Shown piece by piece: positions 11,034-20,565 of a stretch of 49,329 bases of DNA. The notes beneath the pieces were generated by a model, which was given only the letters and a program-made list of their open reading frames with translations, searched no databases and was not told the DNA's origin. The stretch is from Edaphobacter sp. (GTDB lineage Bacteria > Acidobacteriota > Terriglobia > Terriglobales > Acidobacteriaceae). The stretch lies in contig JAOAPB010000032.1 in NCBI GenBank assembly GCA_025462645.1, positions 1 to 49,329 of the forward strand, written 5' to 3'. Each line of letters begins with the position of its first letter. Position 1 is the first letter of the stretch. A program made the position numbers and the translations under genes.

Positions 11034-11522
11034 TCAATCCGCCGCCTTCAATAACCCCTTTAGATCCAGCCCCCGCGTATACATCGCCAGCTCCCCTTTG
11101 ACGTCTCGTGGCCAATCACCCTGCGGACGATCCCAGTACAACTCCACCCCATTCCCATCCGGGTCGCGTAGATAGAGTGCCTCGCTTACCCCATGATCCG
11201 CAGCTCCATCAAGGGTTACGCCCGCTTCGAGCAACCGCCGCAGCGCATCTCCCAGCTTCGCCCGCGTCGGATACACAATCGCCAGATGATACAGCCCTGT
11301 GGTCCCCGCCGCCGGAGCGACTCCCCCCGCACCCTCCCATGTATTCAGCCCGATATGGTGGTGATACCCACCCGCCGACAGGAACGCCGCCGAGTCCCCC
11401 AGCCTCTGCGTCACCGCAAATCCCAACACATCACGGTAGAACCCAAGCGCTCGCTCCAGATCTGCCACCTTCAGGTGGACATGCCCCACCCTTACCCCTG
11501 CGTCAATCGTTTTTTCGCTCAT
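11034..11522 (-). CDS. VOC-family (glyoxalase/extradiol dioxygenase-like) protein
   Basis: A 162-residue vicinal-oxygen-chelate protein. It starts VRVGHVHLKVADLERALGFYRDVLGF, the standard first beta-alpha-beta unit with a metal-ligand His. A HHIGLNTWEG stretch, a second unit YHLAIVYPTRA, and YLRDPDGNGVELYWDRP with the terminal Glu ligand follow. It resembles the CatE-like ring-cleavage group, but the substrate cannot be deduced. TCCAAT lies six bases before the ATG, so the mRNA may be leaderless. It stands alone on the minus strand. Confidence 0.85.
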   Translation of the reverse strand: MSEKTIDAGVRVGHVHLKVADLERALGFYRDVLGFAVTQRLGDSAAFLSAGGYHHHIGLNTWEGAGGVAPAAGTTGLYHLAIVYPTRAKLGDALRRLLEAGVTLDGAADHGVSEALYLRDPDGNGVELYWDRPQGDWPRDVKGELAMYTRGLDLKGLLKAAD

Positions 11523-11739
11523 AGAACCATTGGATGTGTAGTATTGTCACCCGCACCATACTCCAGGTGCGGGAAGTGCTCTTTTGCCATAGAAGTAGTT
11601 TCATAACTAGTCTGCCGGTCGTATCGCAAAATAGTAACCAGCGCAATTTCAGGCAGCTAGACTCCACCGCTAAGGGTATTCTTTCCGCATCGTCGAGTCG
11701 TATCCGGTAGCCCCGGAAGATAAACAACGGAGGAACTCT

Positions 11740-11997
11740 ATGTTTAGTTTGCTTTGGACCGCTCTTATTGGCCTCATCGTCGGTGCCCTCGCCAAGCTGA
11801 TTATGCCCGGTAAAGATCCCGGAGGAATCCTCATCACCATGCTTATCGGTATCGCAGGGTCCTTTCTGGGGACCTTCATTGGTAGGGCAGTAGGCCACTA
11901 TGAGCCGGGTCAATCTGCCGGCTTCATCATGTCGCTCGTTGGCGCCTTGATACTGCTCGCCATCTATCACTTCATTAGACGCCGCCAGACTGTTTAG
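11740..11997 (+). CDS. GlsB/YeaQ/YmgE-family stress membrane protein
   Basis: An 85-residue membrane protein with three hydrophobic helices. The Gly-rich pattern IGLIVGALAKLIMPGKDPGGILITMLIGIAGSFLGTFIGRAVG is diagnostic of the transglycosylase-associated/GlsB family. These proteins sit in the inner membrane and are often induced by stress; their molecular role is not established. GGAGG lies seven bases before the ATG. Confidence 0.92.
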   Translation: MFSLLWTALIGLIVGALAKLIMPGKDPGGILITMLIGIAGSFLGTFIGRAVGHYEPGQSAGFIMSLVGALILLAIYHFIRRRQTV

Positions 11998-12145
11998 GCA
12001 GACATCGAACCGTCCAACTTGCATGCCTCATCGAGACTTGGGGGCACCTTGTCTCCGTTCGCTCTTCTACACAGACGCGGACACGCCGGGATGTCTCTGG
12101 TTGTTCGCCAGCCGAATGGATCACTTACTTCGTAGTGTTGGCTTT

Positions 12146-14551
12146 TTACGAAAGTTGATGCTCACTGGCGATCCAGCGCCTGGTTGCGATTTGCATGACG
12201 CTGTTGCTTCCGCACGCACGTACAGAGGCATAAAAATCCTTTGCGGCGACAGGACCTGAAAAGAAATAACCCTGCGCCTCATCGCACTTCCTGCGCATCA
12301 GAAAACGCAGTTGCTCATCCGTCTCAACGCCCTCCGCCACCACCTTGATGTTGAGCCCATGCGACATCGCGATAATCGTTCTCACCACCGCTGTTGCGTT
12401 CGGGTCTATCCCGGCTTGCTTCACGAAACCCCGATCGATCTTGAGTCGGTCCACCTGGTATTGCAGAAGGTACGAGAAGCTGCAGAATCCTGTGCCGAAG
12501 TCGTCGATCGAGATACGCGCGCCCAGCTCCCGTATCTTTTGCAGCTTATCCAGATTTCCCCCGGAGTTGACCATCAGCATATTTTCCGTGATCTCAATCT
12601 CCAGGTTCCGTGCGGGCAGACCGCTCTTGGCAAGTGAACTCTCGATAACGTGCACAAGATTTCCTTGTTGAAACTGCCGTGGTGACAGGTTCACAGAGAT
12701 GGTCAGATCCATCCCCAACTCGTCCTGCAACGCTTTACCCTCGCAACACGCCGTCATAAAGGCCCATTCGCCGATCGGAACGATCAAGCCTGTCTCTTCC
12801 GCCAGAGGAATGAATTGCGTTGGACAAATATTGCCCAGCTTCGGGTGCTTCCAGCGCAGCAACGCCTCCATACCCGTTACCGCCCCACTGGCTAACGAAA
12901 TCTGTGGTTGATAGTGCAGGCTGAGCTCTCCATTTGCCAGTGCATGACGCAGCGCGTGCTCCATCGAGAGACGATCCGCACTCTCCTTCAGCATGTCTTC
13001 GCTGAAGACTTGGTATTGGTTGCGGCCATTCTCCTTTGCGACATACATCGCCGCATCCGCGCGCTTCAGCAGGTGTTTCGCATCGCTCGCAAAGTCCGGA
13101 TAGATACACACACCCACGCTTGCCGTTACATTCACCAGATGCTCATCGATGGAGATCTCGGGAGCCAGCTTCGCTACCAGGTTCGCAGCGCATTGCTCCA
13201 CATCTGCGACGCTGGTAATGTCCGTCATCACGACGACAAACTCATCGCCACCCACCCGAGCGACAACATCTGTACTTCGCACCGATCGACGTAGCCTGCT
13301 CGCCGCCTCAATCAGGATCTGGTCCCCGGACGAATGTCCTAAAGAGTCGTTAATCCGTTTGAACTGATCGAGATCGATGATGAAAAGGGCGACCTTCGTC
13401 CCATTGCACCGGGCCTGCTCCACAGCTTCTACCGTCTTATCCTGCAGCAGCGCGCGTCCAAGCAGTCCCGTCAACTGATCATGCGTGGCCAGATGTGTTA
13501 CATAGTCCAGCATCTGTCTGCGTTCGGTGACGTCGACCGCAATACTCACAAAGCCACTGATCTCACCGGCATCCGAGGTCACCGCACGCATCGCCAGATT
13601 GATTGGCGTTCGGGTGCCATCCTGTCGGATGAGCGTCCATTCCTGCTCCTCGATCTCCCCTGCTGCTACCCCGGCCGTCAGCACCTCGAACCCATCTCGC
13701 TCGATCATGAGATTGCGTTTGCTAACCTTCGTCGCCAGCTCCCTCTCATCATGCAGGATGGTTAGCGGAGCCTTCCCCACCAGATCCTCGCGGCTGTAGC
13801 CCGTCAGCTTCTCCGCCGCCACATTCATCGCCGTAATCAAACCGCGCGTATCGGTCGCAACAATGCTGAAGGGGGCATTCTGGAAGACAGAATCGGTAAA
13901 CTCCACCAGATGCTCGTACCGCTCCTGCGTTGTCTTCGCCTCGCTGATGTTGCTGCATGTGATTGCCAAACCATCGCCTAGTTTGACTACTTGATACCGC
14001 ACCCAGGAGGCGTTAATGTTTGCCTGCGTCACCGGATACTCTTCATTCAAGGGTTCGCCGGTATCTACGACTTTGCAGCATCGCGCGAACATCCCACTCG
14101 TCTTCGTAATCGGCGTCACAGCCGATAACATGTGCCCAATCAGCTCTGGCCGCGATCTGCCGATGATCTTCTCAGCGTTGCCGTTGGCGTACTGAACCCG
14201 GAAGTCGATGATATCGCCTGAATTGTCCCGAACGGCATCGAGGATTAAGAACGCATCCAGGCTGGTTTCGACAGCCGCTAGAAACTTCGAGTGTGCCTCT
14301 TCGGCCCCCTTGCGCCCGACATTACGGTTATGTTCCCGCCACAGGGACCACAACGCCGCTGCCGTTCCCACACCGCCCATACTCATCGCAGCGACGGCGC
14401 CCAGGCGAACGCCGTGATTCGGTGGCCAAAGCCCGCCGACCGTCAGGCAGATGGGTGCCGTGACTAAACTCGTCTTCCAGATCCACGATCGTGGGTAGTA
14501 GAACACCCAAGCCTTCAAGAAGTACCTCAAGACATGCCCTTGTACCAACAA
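12146..14551 (-). CDS. Membrane-anchored PAS-PAS-GGDEF-EAL cyclic-di-GMP protein
   Basis: About 801 residues. Two short hydrophobic segments (residues ~28-42 and 50-70) precede a PAS domain (~90-205), a second PAS domain (~215-345), a GGDEF domain and an EAL domain. The cyclase site GGDEF (434-438) is intact, and an I-site RSTD stands five residues before it, allowing product inhibition. The phosphodiesterase motifs are also intact: EALLRW (562), NLSPRQF, EITEN, DDFGTG, KIDRGFV, AEGVET. So it could both make and degrade cyclic di-GMP in response to a PAS-sensed signal. The start is uncertain: TTG 14551 is the longest frame, but later TTG/GTG codons are possible. Confidence 0.9.
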   Translation of the reverse strand: MLVQGHVLRYFLKAWVFYYPRSWIWKTSLVTAPICLTVGGLWPPNHGVRLGAVAAMSMGGVGTAAALWSLWREHNRNVGRKGAEEAHSKFLAAVETSLDAFLILDAVRDNSGDIIDFRVQYANGNAEKIIGRSRPELIGHMLSAVTPITKTSGMFARCCKVVDTGEPLNEEYPVTQANINASWVRYQVVKLGDGLAITCSNISEAKTTQERYEHLVEFTDSVFQNAPFSIVATDTRGLITAMNVAAEKLTGYSREDLVGKAPLTILHDERELATKVSKRNLMIERDGFEVLTAGVAAGEIEEQEWTLIRQDGTRTPINLAMRAVTSDAGEISGFVSIAVDVTERRQMLDYVTHLATHDQLTGLLGRALLQDKTVEAVEQARCNGTKVALFIIDLDQFKRINDSLGHSSGDQILIEAASRLRRSVRSTDVVARVGGDEFVVVMTDITSVADVEQCAANLVAKLAPEISIDEHLVNVTASVGVCIYPDFASDAKHLLKRADAAMYVAKENGRNQYQVFSEDMLKESADRLSMEHALRHALANGELSLHYQPQISLASGAVTGMEALLRWKHPKLGNICPTQFIPLAEETGLIVPIGEWAFMTACCEGKALQDELGMDLTISVNLSPRQFQQGNLVHVIESSLAKSGLPARNLEIEITENMLMVNSGGNLDKLQKIRELGARISIDDFGTGFCSFSYLLQYQVDRLKIDRGFVKQAGIDPNATAVVRTIIAMSHGLNIKVVAEGVETDEQLRFLMRRKCDEAQGYFFSGPVAAKDFYASVRACGSNSVMQIATRRWIASEHQLS

Positions 14552-14729
14552 TTAAAGGCTTTTGGTCAATATCAGAGTAACTGAACCAAGTCGTCTTTTG
14601 TTTGTTATCGTAACGTGACGCGCCGAAATTCATTTGAAGATTAAAATCCCACCGCCTCGCAATGTATTGAAAGGATTGGGCCAGGATTCGTATTTCTTGC
14701 ACGGTCCCTTTTCCTCTACTTTTCACGAT

Positions 14730-15659
14730 TTAATTTGACGTCATCCATCCATGCAGCTGCATCCAGTTCGCCACTAGCGTCGGATAGACCGCCAACTCCG
14801 GCATACCATGGACTCCCTGCGCCATTCCTATCCCATGCCGCCCGCGTTCAAAGATGTGCAGCTCCGCCGGCACTCCCGCACGTTTCAACGCGTCGTAGAA
14901 CTTCGTCGAGTTCATCGCGTTCACCACTCCATCTTCTGTACTTGAATAGAGAAAACAGGGCGGCGTGTCTTTCGTCACATGCCGTTCCGGCGAAAGCGTC
15001 TCCAGCATCGCAGCGGTCGGATGCACACCAATCAGGGCCTCAAGACTCGCCTTCCGCGGAATCGCTGGGTCCAGGCTCAACCGTGCATACGACAAAATCG
15101 CAAAGTCCGGTCGGTCGCTCACCTGGTCAACAGGATCAGTCGCTCCTTTATTCCCTGCATCATGGGTGGTCGCGAGATACCCCGCAAGATGCCCGCCGGC
15201 AGAGAACCCCCACAACCCAATCTTGTCTGTCGCTACACCCATCTCCTTTGCGTGACTTCGCACATAGCGCACTGCTCGCGCGCCATCCAACATTGGAGCA
15301 GGGAAGCCGTATCGCGATCCCAGCCGGTACTCCAGAACGAAAGCGGTCACTCCGCGAGCGCTTAGCCACCGCGCCTCGTCCCCGCCTTCTCTCTCCATCG
15401 ACAGGGTCCTATACCCACCGCCTGGCAATACGATCACCGCGGAGTGAACCCCAACTCCCGTAGCGGGATACACATACAGCTTCGGTACATCGGCATCATC
15501 CTTGCCAAGCGCTCCCGGAGCACCCTTCGTCCACAGTACGACGACGTGGGAAAACCCCGTTGGAGGCTTCGTTCCTGCAGCAGACACAGGAGTTGCCGCA
15601 TAACTTAAACCTACAGAGGTACACACCAACCCAGCAGCCAACACCAACAGATGTCTCAT
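14730..15659 (-). CDS. Secreted alpha/beta-hydrolase (esterase, BD-FAE/acetyl-xylan-esterase type)
   Basis: Begins MRHLLVLAAGLVCTSVGLSYA, a Sec signal peptide. The mature part has the oxyanion segment IVLPGGGYRTL and the nucleophile elbow GLWGFSAGGHLAGY (GxSxG). The acid is probably in the STEDGVV segment, and the catalytic His is in ERGRHGIGM. This is the COG0657-type esterase fold common in plant-polymer degraders, acting in periplasm or outside the cell; deacetylation or feruloyl release is inferred. Start 15659 is preferred to GTG 15677 because the signal peptide then begins correctly; a TATGCT hexamer stands nine bases upstream. Confidence 0.85.
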   Translation of the reverse strand: MRHLLVLAAGLVCTSVGLSYAATPVSAAGTKPPTGFSHVVVLWTKGAPGALGKDDADVPKLYVYPATGVGVHSAVIVLPGGGYRTLSMEREGGDEARWLSARGVTAFVLEYRLGSRYGFPAPMLDGARAVRYVRSHAKEMGVATDKIGLWGFSAGGHLAGYLATTHDAGNKGATDPVDQVSDRPDFAILSYARLSLDPAIPRKASLEALIGVHPTAAMLETLSPERHVTKDTPPCFLYSSTEDGVVNAMNSTKFYDALKRAGVPAELHIFERGRHGIGMAQGVHGMPELAVYPTLVANWMQLHGWMTSN

Positions 15660-16055
15660 TGTCCGGCCAGCATACACGCGTATCGCTATGGCATCAGCAG
15701 AAAAATTCAGCAGCGATTTATACCTCTGGTTAAGTTTAAATCAATTAGCGCCCGACCCTGTGCAGAATGGTTGTCTGCGGATGGATCGCCGTGAGCGAGT
15801 GAGTTCGAACCGCGCGATCAGCTCATCCAGATAGCCCGCGAGCATCTTGTTGCTATATCCACGCATATCCCGGCAGGTGGTTTACGCGATTAGCAGAAGA
15901 CTGGCCATAAACGAGAGACTCGTCCGGTTGGCAGAAAGATTGGGCAAGCCTTATTCGTTCTCGGAAAACCTGGCAGTGCACTGAACGTTGAAGGCGCTCA
16001 GACATATCCTCCAGCCGACCGCAACACCTCGACGAAGAAGCCGTCTAATCTCAAT
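15660..16055. other. Intergenic region, possible unrecognised remnant
   Basis: No clear gene. On the minus strand, 15741-15866 holds a 41-codon frame (MRGYSNKMLAGYLDELIARF...) that looks protein-like but ends abruptly and has no recognised family; it may be the tail of a decayed mobile gene. TAATCT just before the next gene (16046-16051) may be its -10. Confidence 0.35.
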
Positions 16056-17228
16056 ATGATTGACCTGCGTCCGAGCCTGCGTCTCTTCCTGCCTATCCTG
16101 CTTCTATCGCATGTGTTGTTTATGCGGGCCCAACAGAAACCTGCTCCTGCTGCGGATCGAGCCCCCGCCTCCACCGCGCCCACTCTTTCGGTAGATGCTC
16201 GCCTCGTCAGCCTCCCCGTTGTTGTCCGCGACAAGAAGGGCGCTCTTGTTCAGAACCTCACCAAGGATGACTTTAGCCTCCAGGTCGACGGCCACTCGCA
16301 GACCATCCGTTACTTCGACATCGACTCCAATCTTCCCCTCACCCTCGGTCTTCTCGTCGACACCAGCCTCTCCCAGCGCGACGTCATCGACGAAGAGCGC
16401 ACCGCCAGCAGCACCTTCCTCGACCAGATGCTGAAAACCCCCAAAGACCAGGCCTTCGTCGTCCAGTTCGCCCGCCAGACTGAGCTCCTGCAGGACCTGA
16501 CAAACTCCCGCCCCAGACTCCAGGCAGCCCTCAAGGAGATCGACACACCCAACGCCAACAGCAGCGCCTCCAGCGATACCGACGACTCCGGCAGCAACCA
16601 GGCAGGCCGTAGACGTGCAGGCACCACTCTCTACGACGCCACCTTCCTTGCCTCCGACGAGCTCATGGCGAAGCAGCAGGGACGCAAAGCCCTCATCATC
16701 CTCTCCGATGGCGTCGACTCCGGCAGCAAGGAGACGCTCGTCAAATCCATCGAAGCCGCCCAGCGCGCCGACACTGTGATCTATGCCATCTACTTCAAAG
16801 GGAAGGAGCAGCAGCAACACTACGACGACAACCAGCAACGCAGCGGCGGGCGCTTCCCGGGAGGAGGAGGTGGCTATCCTGGCGGCCGTGGCGGAGGATA
16901 CCCCGGCGGTGGAGGCGGCTACCCGGGCGGTGGGCGTAATGGTGGCGGTGGCAACCCAGGCAATCGCGGCGGCATGAGCCATGTCGACGGCAAAAAAATC
17001 CTCGAACGCATGGCGCATGAGACCGGAGGCCGCCTCTTCGAGGTGAACAAGAAGCAGACCGTAGCCCAGATCTACACCCAGATCGCCGAGGAGCTGCGCG
17101 CCCAGTACCGCCTCGGCTACACCCCCGATCAGGCCACCGCAGCCGATGGATACCACCAGATCGATCTCTCCACCCACCGGAAGGACCTCACCATCCAGAC
17201 CCGAGACGGCTACTACGCCGGAAAATAG
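16056..17228 (+). CDS. Secreted VWFA-related acidobacterial protein with a Gly-rich insert
   Basis: A signal peptide (residues 1-25), then a short beta domain (LVSLPVVVRDKKGALVQNLTKDDF), typical of the VWFA-related Acidobacterial-domain family. A von Willebrand A domain follows with MIDAS residues DTSLS (102-106) and ILSDGVDSGS. Inside the VWA domain, after YAIYFKGKE, is an insertion of roughly 50 residues built of PGGGGGYPGG-like repeats, followed by resumption of the fold (VDGKKILERMAHETGG). The protein is probably periplasmic or surface-exposed and binds divalent metal; its partner is unknown. Confidence 0.9.
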   Translation: MIDLRPSLRLFLPILLLSHVLFMRAQQKPAPAADRAPASTAPTLSVDARLVSLPVVVRDKKGALVQNLTKDDFSLQVDGHSQTIRYFDIDSNLPLTLGLLVDTSLSQRDVIDEERTASSTFLDQMLKTPKDQAFVVQFARQTELLQDLTNSRPRLQAALKEIDTPNANSSASSDTDDSGSNQAGRRRAGTTLYDATFLASDELMAKQQGRKALIILSDGVDSGSKETLVKSIEAAQRADTVIYAIYFKGKEQQQHYDDNQQRSGGRFPGGGGGYPGGRGGGYPGGGGGYPGGGRNGGGGNPGNRGGMSHVDGKKILERMAHETGGRLFEVNKKQTVAQIYTQIAEELRAQYRLGYTPDQATAADGYHQIDLSTHRKDLTIQTRDGYYAGK

Positions 17229-17332
17229 CCCGCCAGGCGAGGGGTCAGCAGTCTTTTGCGCCGCTCGCTGCGTTTATGCATCATTATGTAAAGACATCCT
17301 CTACTTAGGGGTACAAGGAAGGTCGATCCTCC

Positions 17333-17932
17333 ATGCTCTCCAGACTCAGACCGCATCTCCTCCCAGCCGCGGCTCTTCTCGTCATTGGAACGTCGCTATC
17401 CATCGTCGGCTGCAAGGAAAGGAAACCCTCTCAGCCAGAGTCTGTCGCCGGTCCGAAGGAGTCCAACCAGCCTGTCGCCGCTGTCCCACCGGCCTCGACC
17501 TCTGCCCCTGCGTCCACGCCCGCCGCCATCCCCGCCGTCAAGAAGCACCTCTACTCCGAGACCGCAGACCCGAAGGCCGACATCGCTGCAGCCCTCAAAC
17601 AGGCCGCTCGAGAGCACAAGCGCGTCATCCTCGACTTCGGCGGTGACTGGTGCGGTGACTGTCAGGTCCTCGACATCTACTTCCACCAAAGCCCCAACGC
17701 CGAACTCCTCGCCAAAAACTTCGTCATCGTCCACATCGACATCGGTCGCATGGACCACAACGTAGACATCGCCGAGAAGTACCACGTCCCCATCAAGAAG
17801 GGCGTTCCCGCCCTCGCCGTCCTCGACGCGAAGGGCAAGCTCCTCTACTCGCAGGAGAACAAGGAGTTCGAGAACATGCGCAACATGGTCTCCGAATCCG
17901 TCACCGAGTTCCTCAATAAGTGGAAGGCCTAA
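17333..17932 (+). CDS. Thioredoxin-fold lipoprotein with WCGDC motif
   Basis: The N-terminus ends in a lipobox IVGC (Cys 27), so it should be lipid-anchored facing the periplasm. A Pro/Ala-rich linker (30-70) leads to a thioredoxin-like domain with WCGDC (Cys 107 and 110) and the cis-Pro region KKGVPALAVLD. The family reduces or isomerises disulfides in secreted proteins. It is followed on the same strand by the YihY gene 41 bases later, possibly co-transcribed. Confidence 0.88.
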   Translation: MLSRLRPHLLPAAALLVIGTSLSIVGCKERKPSQPESVAGPKESNQPVAAVPPASTSAPASTPAAIPAVKKHLYSETADPKADIAAALKQAAREHKRVILDFGGDWCGDCQVLDIYFHQSPNAELLAKNFVIVHIDIGRMDHNVDIAEKYHVPIKKGVPALAVLDAKGKLLYSQENKEFENMRNMVSESVTEFLNKWKA

Positions 17933-17973
17933 GCCTCTCGACACCTCACCCTGTATCCTTACGGGCAACGCCC

Positions 17974-18885
17974 GTGAAAGGACTCTTCCGCATTCCGGCG
18001 ATCTTCCACCGTGCTCTGCGCCGCGCGGTGGATCACGACTGTTTCAACCTCGCCCAATCCGCTGCCTACTCCGCCATGGTGTCGCTCTTCCCGGCGCTTA
18101 TCGTCGCAGCTGCCGTTATCGCCTTCCTTCCCGATACCGCCCCCATCCGCTCCCAGCTCGGCACCTTCTTCGACCGCGTCCTCCCCCCTGACGTCACCCC
18201 TCTGCTCGAGAGCTACTTCAATACATCTCCCCACAGCCCCAAATCCACGCACGCTCTCATGTTGGCTTTCCTCGTCAGCGTCACTGGAGCCTCCAGCGTC
18301 ATCGCCACCTTCATGGAAGGCCTCCGCCGCGCCCACAATCTTCCCCAGAACTGCTGGACCTTCTGGGGCCGCCGTAGCCGCGCCTATGCCCTCGTCCCTT
18401 TGTCGCTCGTCCCCCTCGCCATTGCCAGCTTGCTCATTGTCTTCGGTCACATCATCACTGCATGGATCGCCATGCACGTCATACCCTCTGTCCGTACCCC
18501 GGTCTATATCATTGCGCTGCTCATTCGCTGGACCATCGCCCTCACCGGCAGCGTCGGCCTCATAGCCCTCCTCTATCACATGGGCACCCCCATCCGGCAG
18601 TCGTGGAAACGTACCCTCCCCGGAGCCATCGCCGCCACCGTCATGTGGTTCCTCACCACCCTGGCCTTCGGCTGGTACGTCACCCGCTTCGCCAACTACT
18701 CCCAGGTCTACGGCTCTCTCGGAGCCGGTATCGCGCTCCTCTTCTGGCTCTACATCATCTCCCTCAGCATCCTCTGCGGAGCCGAGTTCAACTACGAGTT
18801 CCACGCCCACTTTCACGGCAGTTTTTTACCTCCCGTTCAACCCCATTCAACCGATTCAGCCCCACACACGCCCACACACGGGTAA
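17974..18885 (+). CDS. YihY/BrkB-family inner-membrane protein
   Basis: About 300 residues with six hydrophobic helices. Characteristic patterns: HDCFNLAQSAAYSAMVSLFPALI near the N-terminus, GASSVIATFMEGLRRAHN, then PIRQSWKRTLPGAIAATVMWFL and YGSLGAGIALLFWLYIISLSILCGAEFNYE. The family was once called ribonuclease BN, incorrectly; a transport role is suspected but unproven. GTG 17974 gives VKGLFRIPAIF; an in-frame GTG at 17920 overlapping the previous gene is the alternative. Neither has a good Shine-Dalgarno. Confidence 0.87.
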   Translation: MKGLFRIPAIFHRALRRAVDHDCFNLAQSAAYSAMVSLFPALIVAAAVIAFLPDTAPIRSQLGTFFDRVLPPDVTPLLESYFNTSPHSPKSTHALMLAFLVSVTGASSVIATFMEGLRRAHNLPQNCWTFWGRRSRAYALVPLSLVPLAIASLLIVFGHIITAWIAMHVIPSVRTPVYIIALLIRWTIALTGSVGLIALLYHMGTPIRQSWKRTLPGAIAATVMWFLTTLAFGWYVTRFANYSQVYGSLGAGIALLFWLYIISLSILCGAEFNYEFHAHFHGSFLPPVQPHSTDSAPHTPTHG

Positions 18886-18936
18886 AATTGCCAACGGCAG
18901 CACAAACTCACTGGTCATACCATCCAGGGCATCGCG

Positions 18937-20493
18937 ATGGTGAGAAAGCACACGGCAAGCTACTCCATGAATACCTCTCTGAATCCTATGTCGAACGATG
19001 CCTCTCCTATCGGAATGGAACGTACCCGCCGTGCCAAGATCGTCGCAACCCTTGGGCCCTCCTGTAGTTCCACTGAAGTCTTTCGTCAGCTCGTTCGGGC
19101 CGGTCTCGATGTAGCTCGCCTCAACTTCTCGCATGGCACCCACGCCCAGAAGGCCGAGCTCATCCGCATGGTCCGAACCGTAGCGAAGGAGGAGGGCAAG
19201 CCCATCTGCATCCTCGCCGACCTGCAAGGGCCAAAGATCCGCACCGGCAAGCTCAAGGGCCACAAGCCCGTCCAGCTCGTCGCCGGCAAGCGCCTCACCA
19301 TCACCCCCCGCGAGATCGAAGGCACCGCCGCCCTCGTCGGTACCACCTTCAAGACCCTCGCCGAGAACCTCGAGCCCGGCTCCCGCATCCTCCTCTCCGA
19401 CGGCCTCATCGAGCTGCGCGTCGAGCAGGTCAAAGGCGGCGACGTCACCTGCATCATCGTCAACGGCGGCACGCTCGGCGAGAACAAGGGCATCAACCTC
19501 CCCGGCATCCCGGTCAAGGTCCCCTCGCTCACAGAAAAGGACGAGGAAGACCTCGTCTTCGCCATCGGCCAGGGCGTCGACACTGTAGCCGTCTCCTTCG
19601 TCCGCACCGCCGACGACATCCGCCACGTCAAGAACCGCCTTGCCGCCCTCAAGTCCGACGCCTGGGTCATCGCCAAGCTCGAAAAGCCCCAGGCCATCGA
19701 GCACCTCGACAGCATCCTCGAGGTGACCGACGCCATTATGGTCGCCCGCGGCGACCTCGGCGTAGAGGTCCCACCCGAAAAAGTCCCCGCCATTCAGAAG
19801 CACATCATCCGCCGCGCCGCCGAGTACCGCAAGCCCGTCATCACCGCGACGCAGATGCTCGAGTCGATGATCGAGAACCCGCGTCCCACCCGCGCCGAGG
19901 CCTCAGACGTAGCCAACGCCATCTACGACGGCACCGACTCCGTCATGCTCTCCGGCGAGACCGCCGCCGGAAAATATCCCGTCGAGGCCGTCGCCATGAT
20001 GGCCAAGATCGTCACCGAGACCGAGCACCAGATTCGCATCGAACCCCGCTCCGCTCTCGGTCACCCCGCCAGCGTCCGGCTCTCCATCGCCGAGACCATA
20101 TGCGAGTGCATGTCCCACGCGGCGGACGATCTGGATGTAGCCGCCATCGCCATCTTCACCGAGACCGGAACCACCGCCCGCCTCCTCTCCAAGTACCACC
20201 CCGAACCGCCCATCTTCGCCCTCTCACCCTTCGAGGCGGTCATCAACCGATGCATGCTCCTCTGGGGCGTCTATCCCATCCTCTGCGATCGCTTCCACGA
20301 CACCGACAAGCTGGTCAACATGGCCGAGGAGCTACTGGAGAATCACGGCCACGTCCAGCAGCGACAGATCGTAGGCATCGTCGCCGGAACCCGCACCAAA
20401 TCCGGAGCCACGAACTTCATGCGCCTCCACATGGTAGGCGACCGCGACACCGATCTACCCGAGCCTAAAAAAGCAGCTAAAAAGAAAAAGTAG
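18937..20493 (+). CDS. pyk: Pyruvate kinase
   Basis: Catalyses phosphoenolpyruvate plus ADP to pyruvate plus ATP, the last step of glycolysis. Full-length: the barrel starts RRAKIVATLGPSCSS with LNFSHGTHAQ; the substrate loop is DLQGPKIRTG; the active-site signature ends IMVARGDLGVEVP; the cation/phosphate segment is KPVITATQMLESMIENPRPTRAEASDVANAI; and a C-terminal allosteric domain contains TETGTTARLLSKYHP. The N-terminal ~25 residues before ERTRRAK are not conserved, so starts at 18967, 18988 or 19015 are also possible. A -10-like TAAAAT at 18882-18887 would give a leader of about 40 bases. Confidence 0.96.
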   Translation: MVRKHTASYSMNTSLNPMSNDASPIGMERTRRAKIVATLGPSCSSTEVFRQLVRAGLDVARLNFSHGTHAQKAELIRMVRTVAKEEGKPICILADLQGPKIRTGKLKGHKPVQLVAGKRLTITPREIEGTAALVGTTFKTLAENLEPGSRILLSDGLIELRVEQVKGGDVTCIIVNGGTLGENKGINLPGIPVKVPSLTEKDEEDLVFAIGQGVDTVAVSFVRTADDIRHVKNRLAALKSDAWVIAKLEKPQAIEHLDSILEVTDAIMVARGDLGVEVPPEKVPAIQKHIIRRAAEYRKPVITATQMLESMIENPRPTRAEASDVANAIYDGTDSVMLSGETAAGKYPVEAVAMMAKIVTETEHQIRIEPRSALGHPASVRLSIAETICECMSHAADDLDVAAIAIFTETGTTARLLSKYHPEPPIFALSPFEAVINRCMLLWGVYPILCDRFHDTDKLVNMAEELLENHGHVQQRQIVGIVAGTRTKSGATNFMRLHMVGDRDTDLPEPKKAAKKKK

Positions 20494-20514
20494 AATTGCT
20501 GGAACATCAACAAG

Positions 20515-20545
20515 AAGGCCGCCTGAAGGAGGCGGCCTTCTCTGT
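20515..20545. terminator. Bidirectional terminator between pyk and the DUF6807 gene
   Basis: A perfect 10-bp inverted repeat AAGGCCGCCT / AGGCGGCCTT with a 5-base loop in the short gap between convergent genes. The T tract is only partial on the plus side. Confidence 0.75.
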
Positions 20546-20565
20546 GTTTCTAATGCAACACTCTG

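Noticed and set aside
15790..15850. A tRNA-like TTCGAACC string
   Set aside because: No acceptor, D or anticodon stems could be formed around it.
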